22,712 nucleotides of DNA from Pigoraptor vietnamica. Taxonomy: Eukaryota > Opisthokonta > Filasterea. This document shows, in pieces, positions 1 through 9,174 of this stretch. The stretch covers positions 5,001 to 27,712 of the forward strand of contig CALSCQ010002795.1 of assembly GCA_943704525.1 (NCBI GenBank). The letters run 5' to 3'. How positions within the stretch are numbered: position 1 is the first letter of the stretch; each line of letters starts with the position of its first letter. Both the position numbers and the translations under genes were made by a program. The notes under the pieces were generated by a model. It was not told where the DNA came from. It searched no databases and saw nothing but the letters and a program-made list of their open reading frames with translations.

Positions 1-1354
1 ATTTTGGACGGCAACGTGAGCGATCTGCAGGCCGAGTGCGACGCGTTCGAGGCGAAGATTGCGGCCGTCGGCGGCGTCGAGCTCTTCATCGGAGGTGCGT
101 GGCACGTGACGATGTTCTGTCTGTCCGCTTGCATAACCCGCCTTCACGGGCGCATATTGTGCTCCGTTCGTAAGTCCTATGTGCTCTATTCCCAAGTCAG
201 CTCAACCCACCGTCGTGTCAGTTTCTGTTGCCACTAGTCCGTTCTGCTCACAATAGGGAATTTGAGCGACGACGTGGTACCATGTGTTGTGCGCCTGCGC
301 TTGCTGTCGCTGAGTGTCCCCTCGGGTGTTTTGGCCGTGTCCAGGCATCGGTCCCGACGGCCACATTGCCTTCAACGAGCCCGGCTCGTCCCTCCGCAGC
401 CGCACGCGCGTCAAGACGCTCGCGTACGACACCATTCTCGCGAACTCTCGCTTCTTTGGGAACGACATATCAAAGGTCCGTGTCCACGACCACTCGTTTT
501 CTGACGTTGACATTGTGACTCTCGCAGTGCGTGCACGCTCGTTGGGTTGCGAGTCTCCTTCGGTTGGCTCATAGATAACATGCCGAATTGTTGTTCGTAG
601 TTCGTCTGCGCACGTTTTTTGGACTCTGCGTTCTAACGGCACCACTGCAACAGGTGCCCAAGCTCGCCCTTACTGTGGGCGTTGGAACTGTGATGGACTC
701 GCGTGAAGTGCTCATCATCATCACGGGCCCACACAAGGCATTCGCTCTCTACCAGGCCGTCGAGCAGGGGGTGGGCTGCTGGAGACGCCTGCGTGTGTGT
801 GCGTACATGTGCATGTGTGTGTGTATCCCCTCTGTGTGTATGCTGTGTGAAATTTTTGTGTATGTATGCGCGTGTGGGTATTATGTAGTGTGTGTCTAAG
901 TGGTTATTGCATGAGCGCTGCATTGCTTCATATGTGTCCCTGCTGCGCTCTCGGCCTACCTGTAAATCGTGCGATCTAATGCGCGCGTGCCTGTATCTTC
1001 CAGGTGAGCCACATGTGGACTGTCAGCGCCATTCAGATGCACCCCCGCTCTGTGATCGTGTGCGACGAGGACGCCACGCTCGAACTGCGCGTCAAGACAG
1101 TCAAGTACTTCAAGGGCATTATGCAGGTGCGCAAATGTGTGTGTGTGCGTGTGCTTGTGTGTGTGTGCGTGTGCTTGTGTGTGTGTGCGTGTGTGTGTGC
1201 TGTAATGTGTGCGTGTGACGTGTGTTGCGTCGTGCACGTGCGGCTATGCGTGCGGCTGATTCTTCTTGCGTTCCCGTGGCCACAGGTGCACGAAGATCTG
1301 CTCGGTGCGGACGAGCGTTCGAAGCTGTCGAGCAACGTGGGCGCCACCAAGTGA
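1..1354 (+). CDS. GNPDA1: Glucosamine-6-phosphate deaminase (isomerase), 3' part; 5' end outside window
   Basis: Converts glucosamine-6-phosphate to fructose-6-phosphate and ammonia in the cytosol, the last step of GlcNAc breakdown. Exons read 1-94, 345-475, 654-770, 1004-1126 and 1286-1354 (TGA 1352-1354), giving 177 residues in one frame across four GT-AG introns. The active-site block [16 protein letters not shown] spans the first splice junction and holds the Asp, His and Glu that correspond to Asp141, His143 and Glu148 of E. coli NagB. The blocks [28 protein letters not shown] and VKTVKYFKG follow in family order. The C-terminal tail after exon 4 ([13 protein letters not shown]...) is short and lineage-specific. 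About the first 120 residues lie upstream of the window. The next gene, on the opposite strand, encodes the preceding enzyme of the same pathway. Animal GNPDA1 and GNPDA2 cannot be told apart here, so the symbol stands for the family. Confidence 0.95.
791..897 (+). repeat. TG-rich microsatellite in GNPDA intron 3
   Basis: Imperfect TG/TGCG/TATG repeats in the sense strand of the intron 771-1003, starting just after its GTGGGC donor. Confidence 0.85.
1135..1220 (+). repeat. TG microsatellite in GNPDA intron 4
   Basis: Tracts of TG interrupted by TGCG and CTTG at a regular spacing of about 22 bp, directly after the GTGCGC donor at 1127. Confidence 0.9.
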
Positions 1355-1534
1355 GCGGTCTCGTTTTGGCCCGACGCCTCAATCCGTGTGCTGATGAAAT
1401 ACATCACTATGAACATAATTTGAATTATTCCCAAACATAAGGATCTGAATGTGCCTGTGCGCGATACTCTCGCTGTGTGCCACAATTGCTCCGCTCCTTT
1501 TCGTCTCTTCTCTCTTTCCTTCACAGCTCTTTCC
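1355..1534. other. Convergent spacer between GNPDA and AMDHD2
   Basis: 180 bp separate the two stop codons and must hold both 3' ends. The stretch 1390-1440 is AT-rich compared with the genes (several AT-rich words around 1395-1440), a likely shared 3'-processing region. There is no canonical AATAAA. Confidence 0.4.
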
Positions 1535-4500
1535 TCACACTCTTTGCCACGCGAGCGCGCCCATGACAATCGTCGCAATGACGTCGATCGAATCGCCGGC
1601 GTCGTCCAACGCCACGATGTCCGCGTCTGCGCCGTAGTCGAGCGTCCCTTTCACCCCCTCGAGGCCCAGGCAGCGCGCCGGGTGCAGCGACGCACAGTGC
1701 ACTGCCTCGACAGTGCTGCAGCCTGTTCAGCGAACAAAGGGACACACCGTCAATTTGCAAGAACAGAGGACAGTAACAGGAGGGTACAAGGGGAATGGAC
1801 GGCCAACAGGCGAGTCCAGACGATCGTGCGAACATTTGAGGCACCACGCACCTGTGAACTTCCTGAATTTCGATACGCACATTTCCATAGTTGCGATGCT
1901 GCGTCGAAAGGTGGATCAGCCGCACAGCACATAAGCAAGTTGAAACGCAAGCAGGCACACGCACACACACACGCACACGCACATGCACATGCACACGCAG
2001 ACGCACACGCACACGCACACGCACACGCACACACGCACACGCACATGCACATGCACATGCACATGCACACGCACACGCACACACGCACACGCACACACAC
2101 ACGCACACGCACACGCACACACGCACACGCATACGCACACGCACACGCAGACGCACACGCACACGCACCCGCACCGCACACGCATGCAAGGTGATAACCA
2201 AGAAGGTACGCAACGCAAGCAGACACACGCACACACCTCCCCGCGAGTGTTTTCGTGCCCGTAATCTCCGCGCGGTCGGTAATTGTGACGCTCATTTCGC
2301 CCAAGCGGTAGTTGCCCGGCTGAAGGCCCATTGCGCCAATCGCATCCGTCACGAGAATGCACCCTGATCAAGGGAGAGAGGGTCAAGAACGAGCAGAAAC
2401 ATAACAAACGAGTGAGAGGGACACGCAGCGTCCGAACCCACAAAAAGGCAGGCCACGACACGACATCACAAATGCGACAAAACAGTGCTGCGATGGTATG
2501 CAGTTCCGGATCAGCCTGGACTACAGAGCATGTCCCTTATCCTCAATACGGGAATGGACCCCAATGACGCGTGCGCACCGTTCGGGTTTGTCCTGTACGA
2601 CATTTTGATTGCCGCGGGGTGCGCGTGGATGCCATCGACGATGATCGAGTAGTAGAGCTGCGATGGGGGCGCGTCGCTTGCGAGCAGCCCAATAAGCCCA
2701 GGGTCCCTGTGGTGAAACTGCAGGGGACACGCGTGAGTGTCATACGCAGACACACATGCGCGCATGCGCATACGCACACACACACACTCACACTCACACT
2801 CGCACTCACACTCACACACACACACAATGCGCACTCACACTCACACACACACACGCACAATGCGCACACGGCACAATGCACGCGCACGCCGAGTGACTGA
2901 TGTGCACAAACATGCACTCTCATGCTCGCGCACGGCGGTGACCACACGGGAGAACACAACGAGCTCGAGTTCATAAGCACAAGAGACACAGACATAGATT
3001 CGCGCGCATCATTCGCTCACTGGGCTCATTGCATTGAAGAGGTGTGTCACAAGCGTGAGGCCGTTCCTCGCGGCTTGCTCGGCGTCGTCAATAGTCGCCA
3101 TGGAGTGACCTGAGACGGATTCCACTAAGACCCATTGCACACTGATCGACAGAATTACCCACGCACGCGCGCGCACACACACGCACACACACACGCACAA
3201 ACACACAAACACACACAGCACGCACACCGCACGTCTACATCACCTACACTCATTCAAACGCAAACACCCGCACACAACACGCGCACACGCCCAAGCGCCC
3301 AAGCACGCGGTGGAACACGCACCTGCAGACACGACGATGCCTCTCCTCCTCAGACCCTTGACAGCCTCGAGCGCATTCGGCAGCTCGGGGGCGAGCGTAA
3401 CAATCGACACGGACTGCAGGTCGTCGCCGTAACAATCGACGACCGATCCCATGGCATTGTCCGCTGCAAAACTCCGCACAAATTCCTGCTTGTGCGCGCC
3501 GTACTTTTCCGTGTTCATGAACGGCCCCTCCAAGTGAGCGCCTGCGTGGATGGGTGTGTGAGTGTGTGTGCGCTTGTGCGTGTGCGTGCGACGGTATGTG
3601 TGTATGTGCGTGCGTGTATGTGAGAGAGTGTGTATGAGAGAGAATGCGGCGTGTGTGCGTGTGCGCGAGGTGGGCGTGAATGCGTTCGTGTGTTTCAGAG
3701 AGTGTGTGTGAGAGAGAATGCGGGTGTGTGCGTGTGCGCGAGGTAGGCGTGAATGCGCGTGAGTGTGTGAAGGCGATGAGAGAAGAGGCCTTGGCGATGA
3801 ATGTGCATTCCAAGCACACTGAGACGGTGCCCCCATCGTCCACGCACCGAGCACACCAGCGCCGTCCGCACACGACCCATTGCGGCGCCGTATCTGAGGT
3901 ATAATCTGCGAAGGGGATAACGTCAGAGCGCTCCCCTTTATGTGTGTGTGCGTGGGTGTGTCCGCGTGCTCGGCGAATGTGCGCGTTAAGTGTGCGCGCG
4001 TTGTGCGCATATGTGTGCTCCATTTCAAGGGTCGCCATTCACCTTACGGTACGTGGCCGGGGCAGACGTGACGAGCGTCGGACAGTACGACGTAACGCCA
4101 TGAGCGAGCAGCCCTCGCGACACCTCGCGAATGGACTCGCCAACATTTGCATCGGCAAGCGACGAGAAATCGACGCCGAATGCACCTGAGAGTGCGTGGG
4201 TCGAAGTTGTGTGAGTCACGGAACTGTATGGGCCACTCAACTAGCTTAGGCCGTACACGAATATCGCACACCGTCTCAACATCGCATCTCCCCCTCCCCC
4301 CCAAACACCACCCACCCAACTACCCCCCAACCCCCGGGCACACACACAACAGCATAGACACGCACATAAAAGCAATTGAGATGCTCCCACAGTCTTCCAA
4401 CTTCAACTCTTCCCACTGTCTACCCTACAGGAGAAGATGCCCCAACTCCAGTCCCCATCAACTCCAAAAACGTCGCCCATGGCCCACTCACACAAGGCGC

Positions 4501-4802
4501 AACCCACCGTTCAGTTGCAAGTCGATGAATCCCGGCGCCAGCAACAGTCCACCGCAGTCCACGCGCACGTCCGCTTCCCTCTTCACCTGCCAGAAGCGCA
4601 TCTGCGGGTCGATGATCTTGCCGTGTTGCACCCACAGGTCCTCGTGTTGGATTCGTCCCCCGCGCACGATGCGGCAGTTGATGTACTGCACGACGCGGTC
4701 GTCACCATCGCACGGAAAGTGCGCGTCACCGAGTGGACGCAACCGCGCGGACTTGGACGGCTCATGAGGGTCGCCCTCGAGCGGATAGTTGAGGCGAAAC
4801 AT
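1535..4802 (-). CDS. AMDHD2: N-acetylglucosamine-6-phosphate deacetylase
   Basis: Removes acetate from GlcNAc-6-phosphate to give glucosamine-6-phosphate, the substrate of the deaminase encoded tail-to-tail downstream. Nine exons in transcript order: 4802-4508, 4185-4043, 3905-3848, 3541-3323, 3109-3021, 2717-2579, 2363-2237, 1898-1852, 1722-1535. They splice to 434 residues (human about 409) with all phases consistent. Visible amidohydrolase landmarks: [14 protein letters not shown] before the first junction, [29 protein letters not shown] (metal-ligand Glu), [28 protein letters not shown], and VTDAIGAMG, whose Asp is the catalytic residue of NagA. GTKTLAGS and [11 protein letters not shown] come near the end. 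The start at 4802 ([10 protein letters not shown]) was chosen because the frame upstream is Pro/His-rich and non-conserved. Several introns are stuffed with CA/GT repeats. The 5' end faces the NDUFS5-like gene across 365 bp. Confidence 0.93.
1955..2188 (-). repeat. Long CACACG/CACATG array in AMDHD2 intron 7
   Basis: About 230 bp of CA with G, T or GA interruptions (CACACG, CACATG, CACAGACG), the longest microsatellite here. It fills most of the 338-bp intron 1899-2236; in the AMDHD2 sense strand it reads TG-rich. All the His/Thr- and Cys/Val-rich open frames over it are artefacts. Confidence 0.95.
2751..2885 (-). repeat. CA/CACT microsatellite in AMDHD2 intron 5
   Basis: CA and ACTC repeats with two near-identical CACACACA-ATGCGCAC segments, inside intron 2718-3020; TG/GAGTG-rich in the sense strand. 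Confidence 0.85.
3161..3235 (-). repeat. CA microsatellite in AMDHD2 intron 4
   Basis: CA repeats with CGCG and AAACA interruptions, inside intron 3110-3322. Confidence 0.85.
3549..3623 (+). repeat. TG microsatellite in AMDHD2 intron 3, antisense orientation
   Basis: TG/TGCG repeats on the plus strand, so CA-rich in the AMDHD2 sense strand, close to the acceptor of intron 3542-3847. Confidence 0.8.
3624..3757 (+). repeat. Two-copy tandem duplication of about 61 bp in AMDHD2 intron 3
   Basis: Copy A (3624-3684) and copy B (3698-3757) match base for base except for about three changes; both begin GAGAGTGTGT and end GTGAATGCG. The offset is 74 bp. A recent slip-type duplication. Confidence 0.85.
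3941..4015 (+). repeat. TG-rich tract in AMDHD2 intron 2, antisense orientation
   Basis: TG and TGCG repeats within intron 3906-4042; CA-rich in the sense strand. Confidence 0.7.
4287..4341 (-). other. G-quadruplex-prone tract in AMDHD2 intron 1
   Basis: The minus (sense) strand carries runs of five, six, three, three, seven and five G separated by loops of 1 to 8 bases. This fits the usual G3+ N1-7 pattern many times over. Whether it folds in the transcript is inference. Confidence 0.6.
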
Positions 4803-5167
4803 GGGTGACGAATGGAAAGGCAAATGCAGCCGCAGAGGCCGAGTGGACTGTCGCGGAGTTTGTAACACAAAGGGATGTTGTGATTGCGTGTGAATAAGTC
4901 GTGCCACTCGAGTCTCCCATGTTACGGTGTACGTTTGAGCAGTATTATGGAACGTGGGAACGAGTGTGCGCTGTGTGTGTGGGGGGGGGGGGGGAGGTTG
5001 CGGTGAAAGCCGCGAGGTAACATACAGTAACGATGTTACAAAGAGTAATGCGGGATTATTCGGCATAAACTCTCTCTCTCCAACATATCAAAGCGGCACA
5101 AGCAAATTCACACAAGCATCTGCACTCTCTTTTGTGTTTTGTGCGCGCGCGTCTGAGGCTCGGGAGG
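4803..5167. promoter_or_regulatory. Divergent promoter region AMDHD2 / NDUFS5
   Basis: Head-to-head spacer of 365 bp between start codons, holding both leaders. It contains a run of 14 G at 4981-4994 directly after a TG tract, an AT-richer patch at about 5020-5090, and a short CT run at 5071-5080. The word ATGTTAC occurs at 4918-4924 and 5032-5038. No TATA box is convincing. Confidence 0.4.
4981..4994 (+). repeat. Run of 14 G
   Basis: Pure poly-G directly after a TG tract in the AMDHD2/NDUFS5 promoter spacer. Homopolymer length may be a sequencing estimate. Confidence 0.85.
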
Positions 5168-5585
5168 ATGGCGTCTGGCTACGGAACACGCGGCGACCGC
5201 GGGAGGTGCTACATGTTCTGGAGCGACTTCAAGGAGTGCGTGCGGCAATTCAAGGACTACACGGACGCCAAGCCAGCGTGCCAACTCCAGTTTGACGATT
5301 ACCTCGAGTGCCTCCACCATCGCAAGGCGGTGCGTGCACGCGTTGTGCGAACACGATGCTGCGTGTTTGTTGTTGTTGTTGCTCCTGGTTGGTGTAAAGT
5401 AATTGTCGTGGCGCTTTGTGTGTGTGTGTGTGTGTGTTTTATGTGCCTGCGCGCTAACGTGATCCCCTTTTGTGGCGCAGTACGCAAGGGAGCAGCTTAT
5501 TCAGCAGAAGCGGGAGGAGAAGGCGGCAGCAGAAGCGGCGGCATCTCGCAGGCACGCTTCGGCGAAGAAGGCGGAGAGTTCTTAG
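5168..5585 (+). CDS. NDUFS5: NDUFS5-like twin CX9C subunit of mitochondrial complex I
   Basis: Small accessory subunit on the intermembrane-space side of respiratory complex I. Two exons, 5168-5329 and 5481-5585, give 88 residues (human about 106). The CHCH fold is explicit: Cys14-x9-Cys24 (CYMFWSDFKEC) and Cys38-x9-Cys48 (CQLQFDDYLEC). The contexts GRC before the first Cys and YDD/FDDxxECLxxRK around the last Cys match NDUFS5 better than other CX9C proteins. There is no presequence, as expected for a Mia40-imported protein. The Lys/Glu/Ala-rich tail (KREEKAAAEAAASRR...) is probably an extended helix. The intron donor is GTGCGT and the intron carries a pure TG tract at 5417-5438. Related CX9C proteins (NDUFB7, COX6B, COA families) remain possible but fit the spacing context less well. 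Confidence 0.85.
5417..5438 (+). repeat. Pure TG tract in the NDUFS5 intron
   Basis: Eleven uninterrupted TG units in the sense strand of intron 5330-5480. Confidence 0.9.
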
Positions 5586-6149
5586 CGACGAAACGGAGTC
5601 GAGTGTCTAAATTAGGATGTGGATCGCGCTTTGAAGAGGGCGCGTGGGCTTGTGCGTGCGTTTTGCGTTTGCGTGCGGCGGTTGGGCAAGGGTGGCTGTG
5701 TGTGCAGTCGCACATGTGCGCGCGTGCGTGTGTGTGAGTGTGTGTATCTGGGGCGAGTGCCGCCGGGTTTGAATTCGGTTCACTGCCTATGAAATTTGAT
5801 TTTGAGTCGAGGCACGATGACGACTGGCGTCTTCGTTGTGTGGCATGCTGAGGTGATGCTGCGTGCGAGCTTTTCGCGTCCGCGTGCTATATTGACGGTA
5901 GTTGGGGCATTGTAGGACATATTGCATGTCTATGTGCGTGTGTGTGTGTGTCTGTGTGTGTCCGAAGGTGCTTCGAGTACCCTGCTAGCAATTGCACGTG
6001 CAGGTATCCCACATGTCCTACACACACCAATTCATTTGCTCAGGGCAGACAGCGATGCATCGCTCAACGACGCACGCAAATCGCTCCTATTTGTTCCACA
6101 TCCCGCACAAACGGTCCCAAAATTCTTCGCGGCACATTGCGCGTGTGTT
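5586..6149. other. Convergent spacer NDUFS5 / MRPL4
   Basis: 565 bp between stop codons, the largest tail-to-tail gap here. It contains TG tracts (about 5694-5748 and 5931-5966) and otherwise mixed sequence. I see no gene, tRNA or convincing structured RNA. Confidence 0.5.
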
Positions 6150-8068
6150 TCACGCCGCCGTGCGCGGCAAACGCCGGACGTCCCGAAGGAAATTCTCTAA
6201 GTATTCGACGGCGTCCACGGCGAGGATCAGCTTCTTGAAGCTCAGCACGTCGTACACGTTGAGGCCGCCCGCGGGCAGCGCCAGGCACGAGTCGAGGTGC
6301 AGGGACGCGTGCGAGAGGTTCGGGGGAACGTTCCCTCCAGACACAATAACGCACGACGACCACCCGCTGCGCTCGAGGTCTTCGGCCAGCTGTGCGGTGC
6401 TGTTTGTCGCGAGCTCAGCCGTCTGCATACAAAAAAAAACCTTATATCAATGAGCAGGCCACTCATCTACACATGAATCGAGGCATTGCGTGGAAGAAAA
6501 TGAACGACGAGCAAGCGCGGTGGCAAGTTGCACATTCACAAACGGGGGACGTGTGGCCTTCTCCGACACGGCCCACAGTATGCACGGCTCCATCCCGCCA
6601 CCCCGCCTCTCAAGTGACGCGATACCCACGTCAACAATGTGGAGGTCGCCCTGTGCGTACTTGATGGCGAGGGCGGATCGCAGCGCAGCCCGGCGAATCT
6701 TCTTCGGCATCTTATACGACCAGTCACGTGGCTTGGGGCCGTGCGCGACACCACCTGCAAAAGGGCACAGGAGAGGTGAGGGCGGGATGGGGGAAAAAAA
6801 GAACACGAAACACACCGCGAGAAGAGAGACACGAAGGCCGATCTCCATCACGAAGTGCCAAAGGCACGCACACAACACCTTGCACGCACTCGCAGGCCCA
6901 CCCCAAAAAGCATCACACGCACACACACAAGGCCCAAATCGAAAAAAAGCTAACGGAAAATAAAACGGCACGGGACAGGTGAGGCACCTTTCTTCATGTG
7001 TGGGTTGCGGATGGATCCCTGGCGCGCCTTCCCCGAGCCCTTCTGCGGCAATGGCTTGCGACCACCGCCGCGCACTTCGCCCTTTGTCTTGGTCGACGCC
7101 GTGCCCGCGCGCCGCTTTGCCCGCTGCCACTCGGTTACCTACTCGCACGCACGTGCACACACGCACACGCACAAGCACGAGAACACAGGAACTGTCAGCA
7201 TCCCGTTCGCAAGAATGCAAATACATAGGGCCGTTGGGGCACGCAACACATCTAACACATACAGACTACCGACACAATGGAAGTGCAAACACGGTCGATT
7301 TGTAGAGGAAAAACGAGACGTACCCTGTGCAAGAGATCGATGCGCGGCGCCGCCGCAAACACCGTCGGGTCGAGCGAGATCATGTTGACACGTTCGCCGG
7401 ATATAGTCGTCACCCACGCCTCCACAACTGTGTGGTAGTGGGTGGGAGTTACACAGGGCTCACATTGCTCTCCTCGCGATGCACAGTCGTCGTCTCAAGA
7501 CAAGGAACAATTGCACACACACACACGCGCACGCACACCACATATACACACACACACACCACATACACACACACACACGCACAAGCATACAAGGCACATT
7601 GTCCCGTGCAATCACTCACCAGGCTCCTTAAACGGGCCTTCCTTCAGTGCCTTCTCCACGGCAGCTGCGCAATAAAAGGATCCCTCAACAAACAACTACA
7701 TGACCGCACACTAGCCGTACGGTGAGACACACGCACACACACGTTCCGCTCGCACGCACCCTCAATCTCCTCGGTGAATTTTTCCTTCAAGGGCAACGCA
7801 CCCGCCGCACTGTTGACCCACCGCGGCTGTCATGCGAAAGACAACATCTAACATTGAGCGAGGGCGTGTAATAGCGCGCTTCTTTCTCTCGCATTTACCC
7901 GATAATCACTCCAAAAATGCTGCAAAGCGAACCGCAAATACGCACCATGAACGCGCGTATCGACGGAAAGTGCATGACGGCACTCGGACGCGACGCAGCC
8001 ACGGCCGAATGCACGCTGGCGGCGCGTGCTGCTTGGCCAATCACAGCCCTCAGCACAAGCGACCGCAT
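6150..8068 (-). CDS. MRPL4: Mitochondrial large-subunit ribosomal protein uL4m
   Basis: Bacterial-type L4, which lines the exit tunnel of the mitoribosome. Seven exons in transcript order: 8068-7946, 7826-7760, 7664-7620, 7427-7324, 7138-6988, 6754-6630, 6422-6150. They splice to 295 residues (human MRPL4 about 311). The N-terminus, [20 protein letters not shown], is Arg-rich, Ala-rich and lacks acidic residues, so it looks like a mitochondrial presequence. The conserved core follows: [29 protein letters not shown], then the tunnel loop [31 protein letters not shown], and [11 protein letters not shown] joined to TAELA across the last intron. [16 protein letters not shown] and VEYLENFL close the domain. 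The cytosolic eukaryotic L4 (RPL4) is excluded because its extension and core differ. Exon 3 is only 45 bp. The 5' end faces the SMIM15-like gene. Confidence 0.93.
7514..7590 (-). repeat. CA microsatellite in MRPL4 intron 3
   Basis: CA repeats broken by CACCACATA twice at about 20-bp spacing, inside intron 7428-7619; TG-rich in the sense strand. Confidence 0.85.
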
Positions 8069-8236
8069 CTTTCGCTCTGTAGTGTGCCGCCCGTCGGCGG
8101 CCCTCGCAAACGGACTCGAATAACAAGCGCCTGAGTCAATGGCACCGCACGCACGCGCGCACACTGCCGCAATGCCGCAAGAGGTCTGTCGCAAGGGTGG
8201 GAGACGACTTGAAAGCTGGTACGAAGACGGTTTTTC

Positions 8237-8259
8237 CTCTCTCTCTCTCTCTCTCTCTC
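8237..8259 (+). repeat. CT microsatellite in the MRPL4/SMIM15 promoter
   Basis: Uninterrupted CT repeat of about 11 units. GA/CT tracts can act as promoter elements, but no function is shown here. Confidence 0.85.
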
Positions 8260-8350
8260 ACGTGTGTGCGCGTTGAGGCTCTCTCGGGACTCTTGATTTG
8301 AAAACTGTCGTATTTTGAAACAGTTTCAATTTGATGGTTCCCTCGTCCAA

Positions 8351-8413
8351 ATAACCCTCACCATCTAACACCCACTGTAACCCGCACTCCGCGCCATATC
8401 TACCAGTCAGCTG
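8351..8413 (+). promoter_or_regulatory. Shared promoter module, copy 1 (upstream of SMIM15)
   Basis: ATAACCCTCACCATC (8351-8365) and TCAGCTG (8407-8413), with 56 bp between their first bases, in the sense orientation of SMIM15. The 15-mer recurs exactly, on the other strand, at 10447-10433 before MIC10. The binding factor is unknown. Confidence 0.5.
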
Positions 8414-8521
8414 GGCTTTGCGCGCACAGAAAAAGTCGCAGAGCAGCGGACGGCGAGCGGGAGAAGACACATAGGGAGGCAGACACACATAGAAAGCGGC
8501 TGACAAGGACGGGACGTGAAA

Positions 8522-8992
8522 ATGGAGGGCGCGGGAGAAGGGGAGCGCTCGGTGCTTTTTGAGCGGATTGATGCCTGGTTGCAGTGGATCGAGGAGAACC
8601 CGACCGACTTTTTCACTTATCTTGTCGCCATCATCGCGCCGCTCATGATGCTCTCTGGGCTCATGACGTACAAGCTGCTGCAGATGATCGACGCGGAGGA
8701 GGCTGCGAGTGGGTGTTACTGCGCTGGTAACGAGTGTTGTTGTTTGTGCGATGTGGAGTGTTGGTTCTATCGCGCGCCCACGCCCTTCTTCCTCTGTGCG
8801 TGCTTCTCTCTTCTTACGTTCTGCATGCTTCGCTTCACTTTACGCTCGTGTTCGCCAGAGGAGCGCGCTGCTCGCAAGGAACAATCGGAGGGGCACAAGG
8901 GATCCAAAAAGGCGGCTTCGGACGACACGGCCTCGTCGTCGTCAGCCACGTCGGCGTCTGGCAAGAAATCAAAGTCGAAAAAGGCGGATTAG
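8522..8992 (+). CDS. SMIM15: SMIM15-like small single-pass membrane protein
   Basis: Function unknown. Exons 8522-8708 and 8859-8992 give 106 residues; human SMIM15 has 74. The core matches from memory along its whole length: an amphipathic DAWLQWIEENPTDFFTYL lead-in, one hydrophobic segment at about residues 31-53 (FTYLVAIIAPLMMLSGLMTYKLL), then MIDAEEAAKERAARKE, which parallels the human MIEAREKEQKKK region. The rest is a Ser/Lys-rich tail ending GKKSKSKKAD, not seen in animals. The intron (GTGGGT donor, CAG acceptor) is 150 bp and happens to stay open in frame, so an unspliced reading also looks like an ORF. It would insert a Cys-rich stretch into the basic region, which argues for splicing. 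The start is the first ATG after a purine-rich leader. It lies divergent from MRPL4 and convergent with MIC10, and shares a promoter element with MIC10. Confidence 0.8.
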   Translation: MEGAGEGERSVLFERIDAWLQWIEENPTDFFTYLVAIIAPLMMLSGLMTYKLLQMIDAEEAASGCYCAGNECCCLCDVECWFYRAPTPFFLCACFSLLTFCMLRFTLRSCSPEERAARKEQSEGHKGSKKAASDDTASSSSATSASGKKSKSKKAD

Positions 8993-9174
8993 AACTCCCC
9001 GCTGCTCAAGTGCAGGCGTGCGTGCTTGCGTCGCGTGCGCGTGCGTGCGTGCGTGCGTGTGCGTGCTGCAATGTGTGAAACGGTTACCATTTTCGCTCAA
9101 CAATCTCGGGCGTCCCCACACACGCAAAAATCTTCACGATGCAAACGTCTGTATTGTGCTCAGTGCGTGGCGTG
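8993..9174. other. Convergent spacer SMIM15 / MIC10
   Basis: 182 bp between stop codons. It has a GTGC/GCGT-rich tract at about 9015-9066 next to SMIM15 and mixed sequence after it. No gene is visible, and no canonical polyadenylation hexamer is seen. Confidence 0.4.

Larger units (their letters stand above)
8069..8521. promoter_or_regulatory. Divergent promoter region MRPL4 / SMIM15
   Basis: 453 bp between start codons. It contains a CT tract at 8237-8259, an AT-richer section at 8290-8365, and the element ATAACCCTCACCATC at 8351-8365, followed by TCAGCTG at 8407-8413. The same pair occurs upstream of MIC10. The leader just before the SMIM15 ATG is purine-rich. Confidence 0.45.

Noticed and set aside
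1451-2352. Long His/Thr- or Cys/Val-rich open frames over the CA arrays in both strands
   Set aside because: They are translations of a dinucleotide repeat inside an AMDHD2 intron; the real exons are in another frame and match the deacetylase.
5816-5857. ATGACGA followed by CTGA, resembling a C/D-box snoRNA
   Set aside because: The C box is imperfect, no terminal stem is visible, and the spacing is too short for a normal snoRNA.
8709-8858. Reading SMIM15 as one unspliced 158-codon frame
   Set aside because: The insert has GT-AG borders like the other introns here and would put a Cys-rich block into the conserved basic segment; its in-frame length (150 bp) is coincidence.
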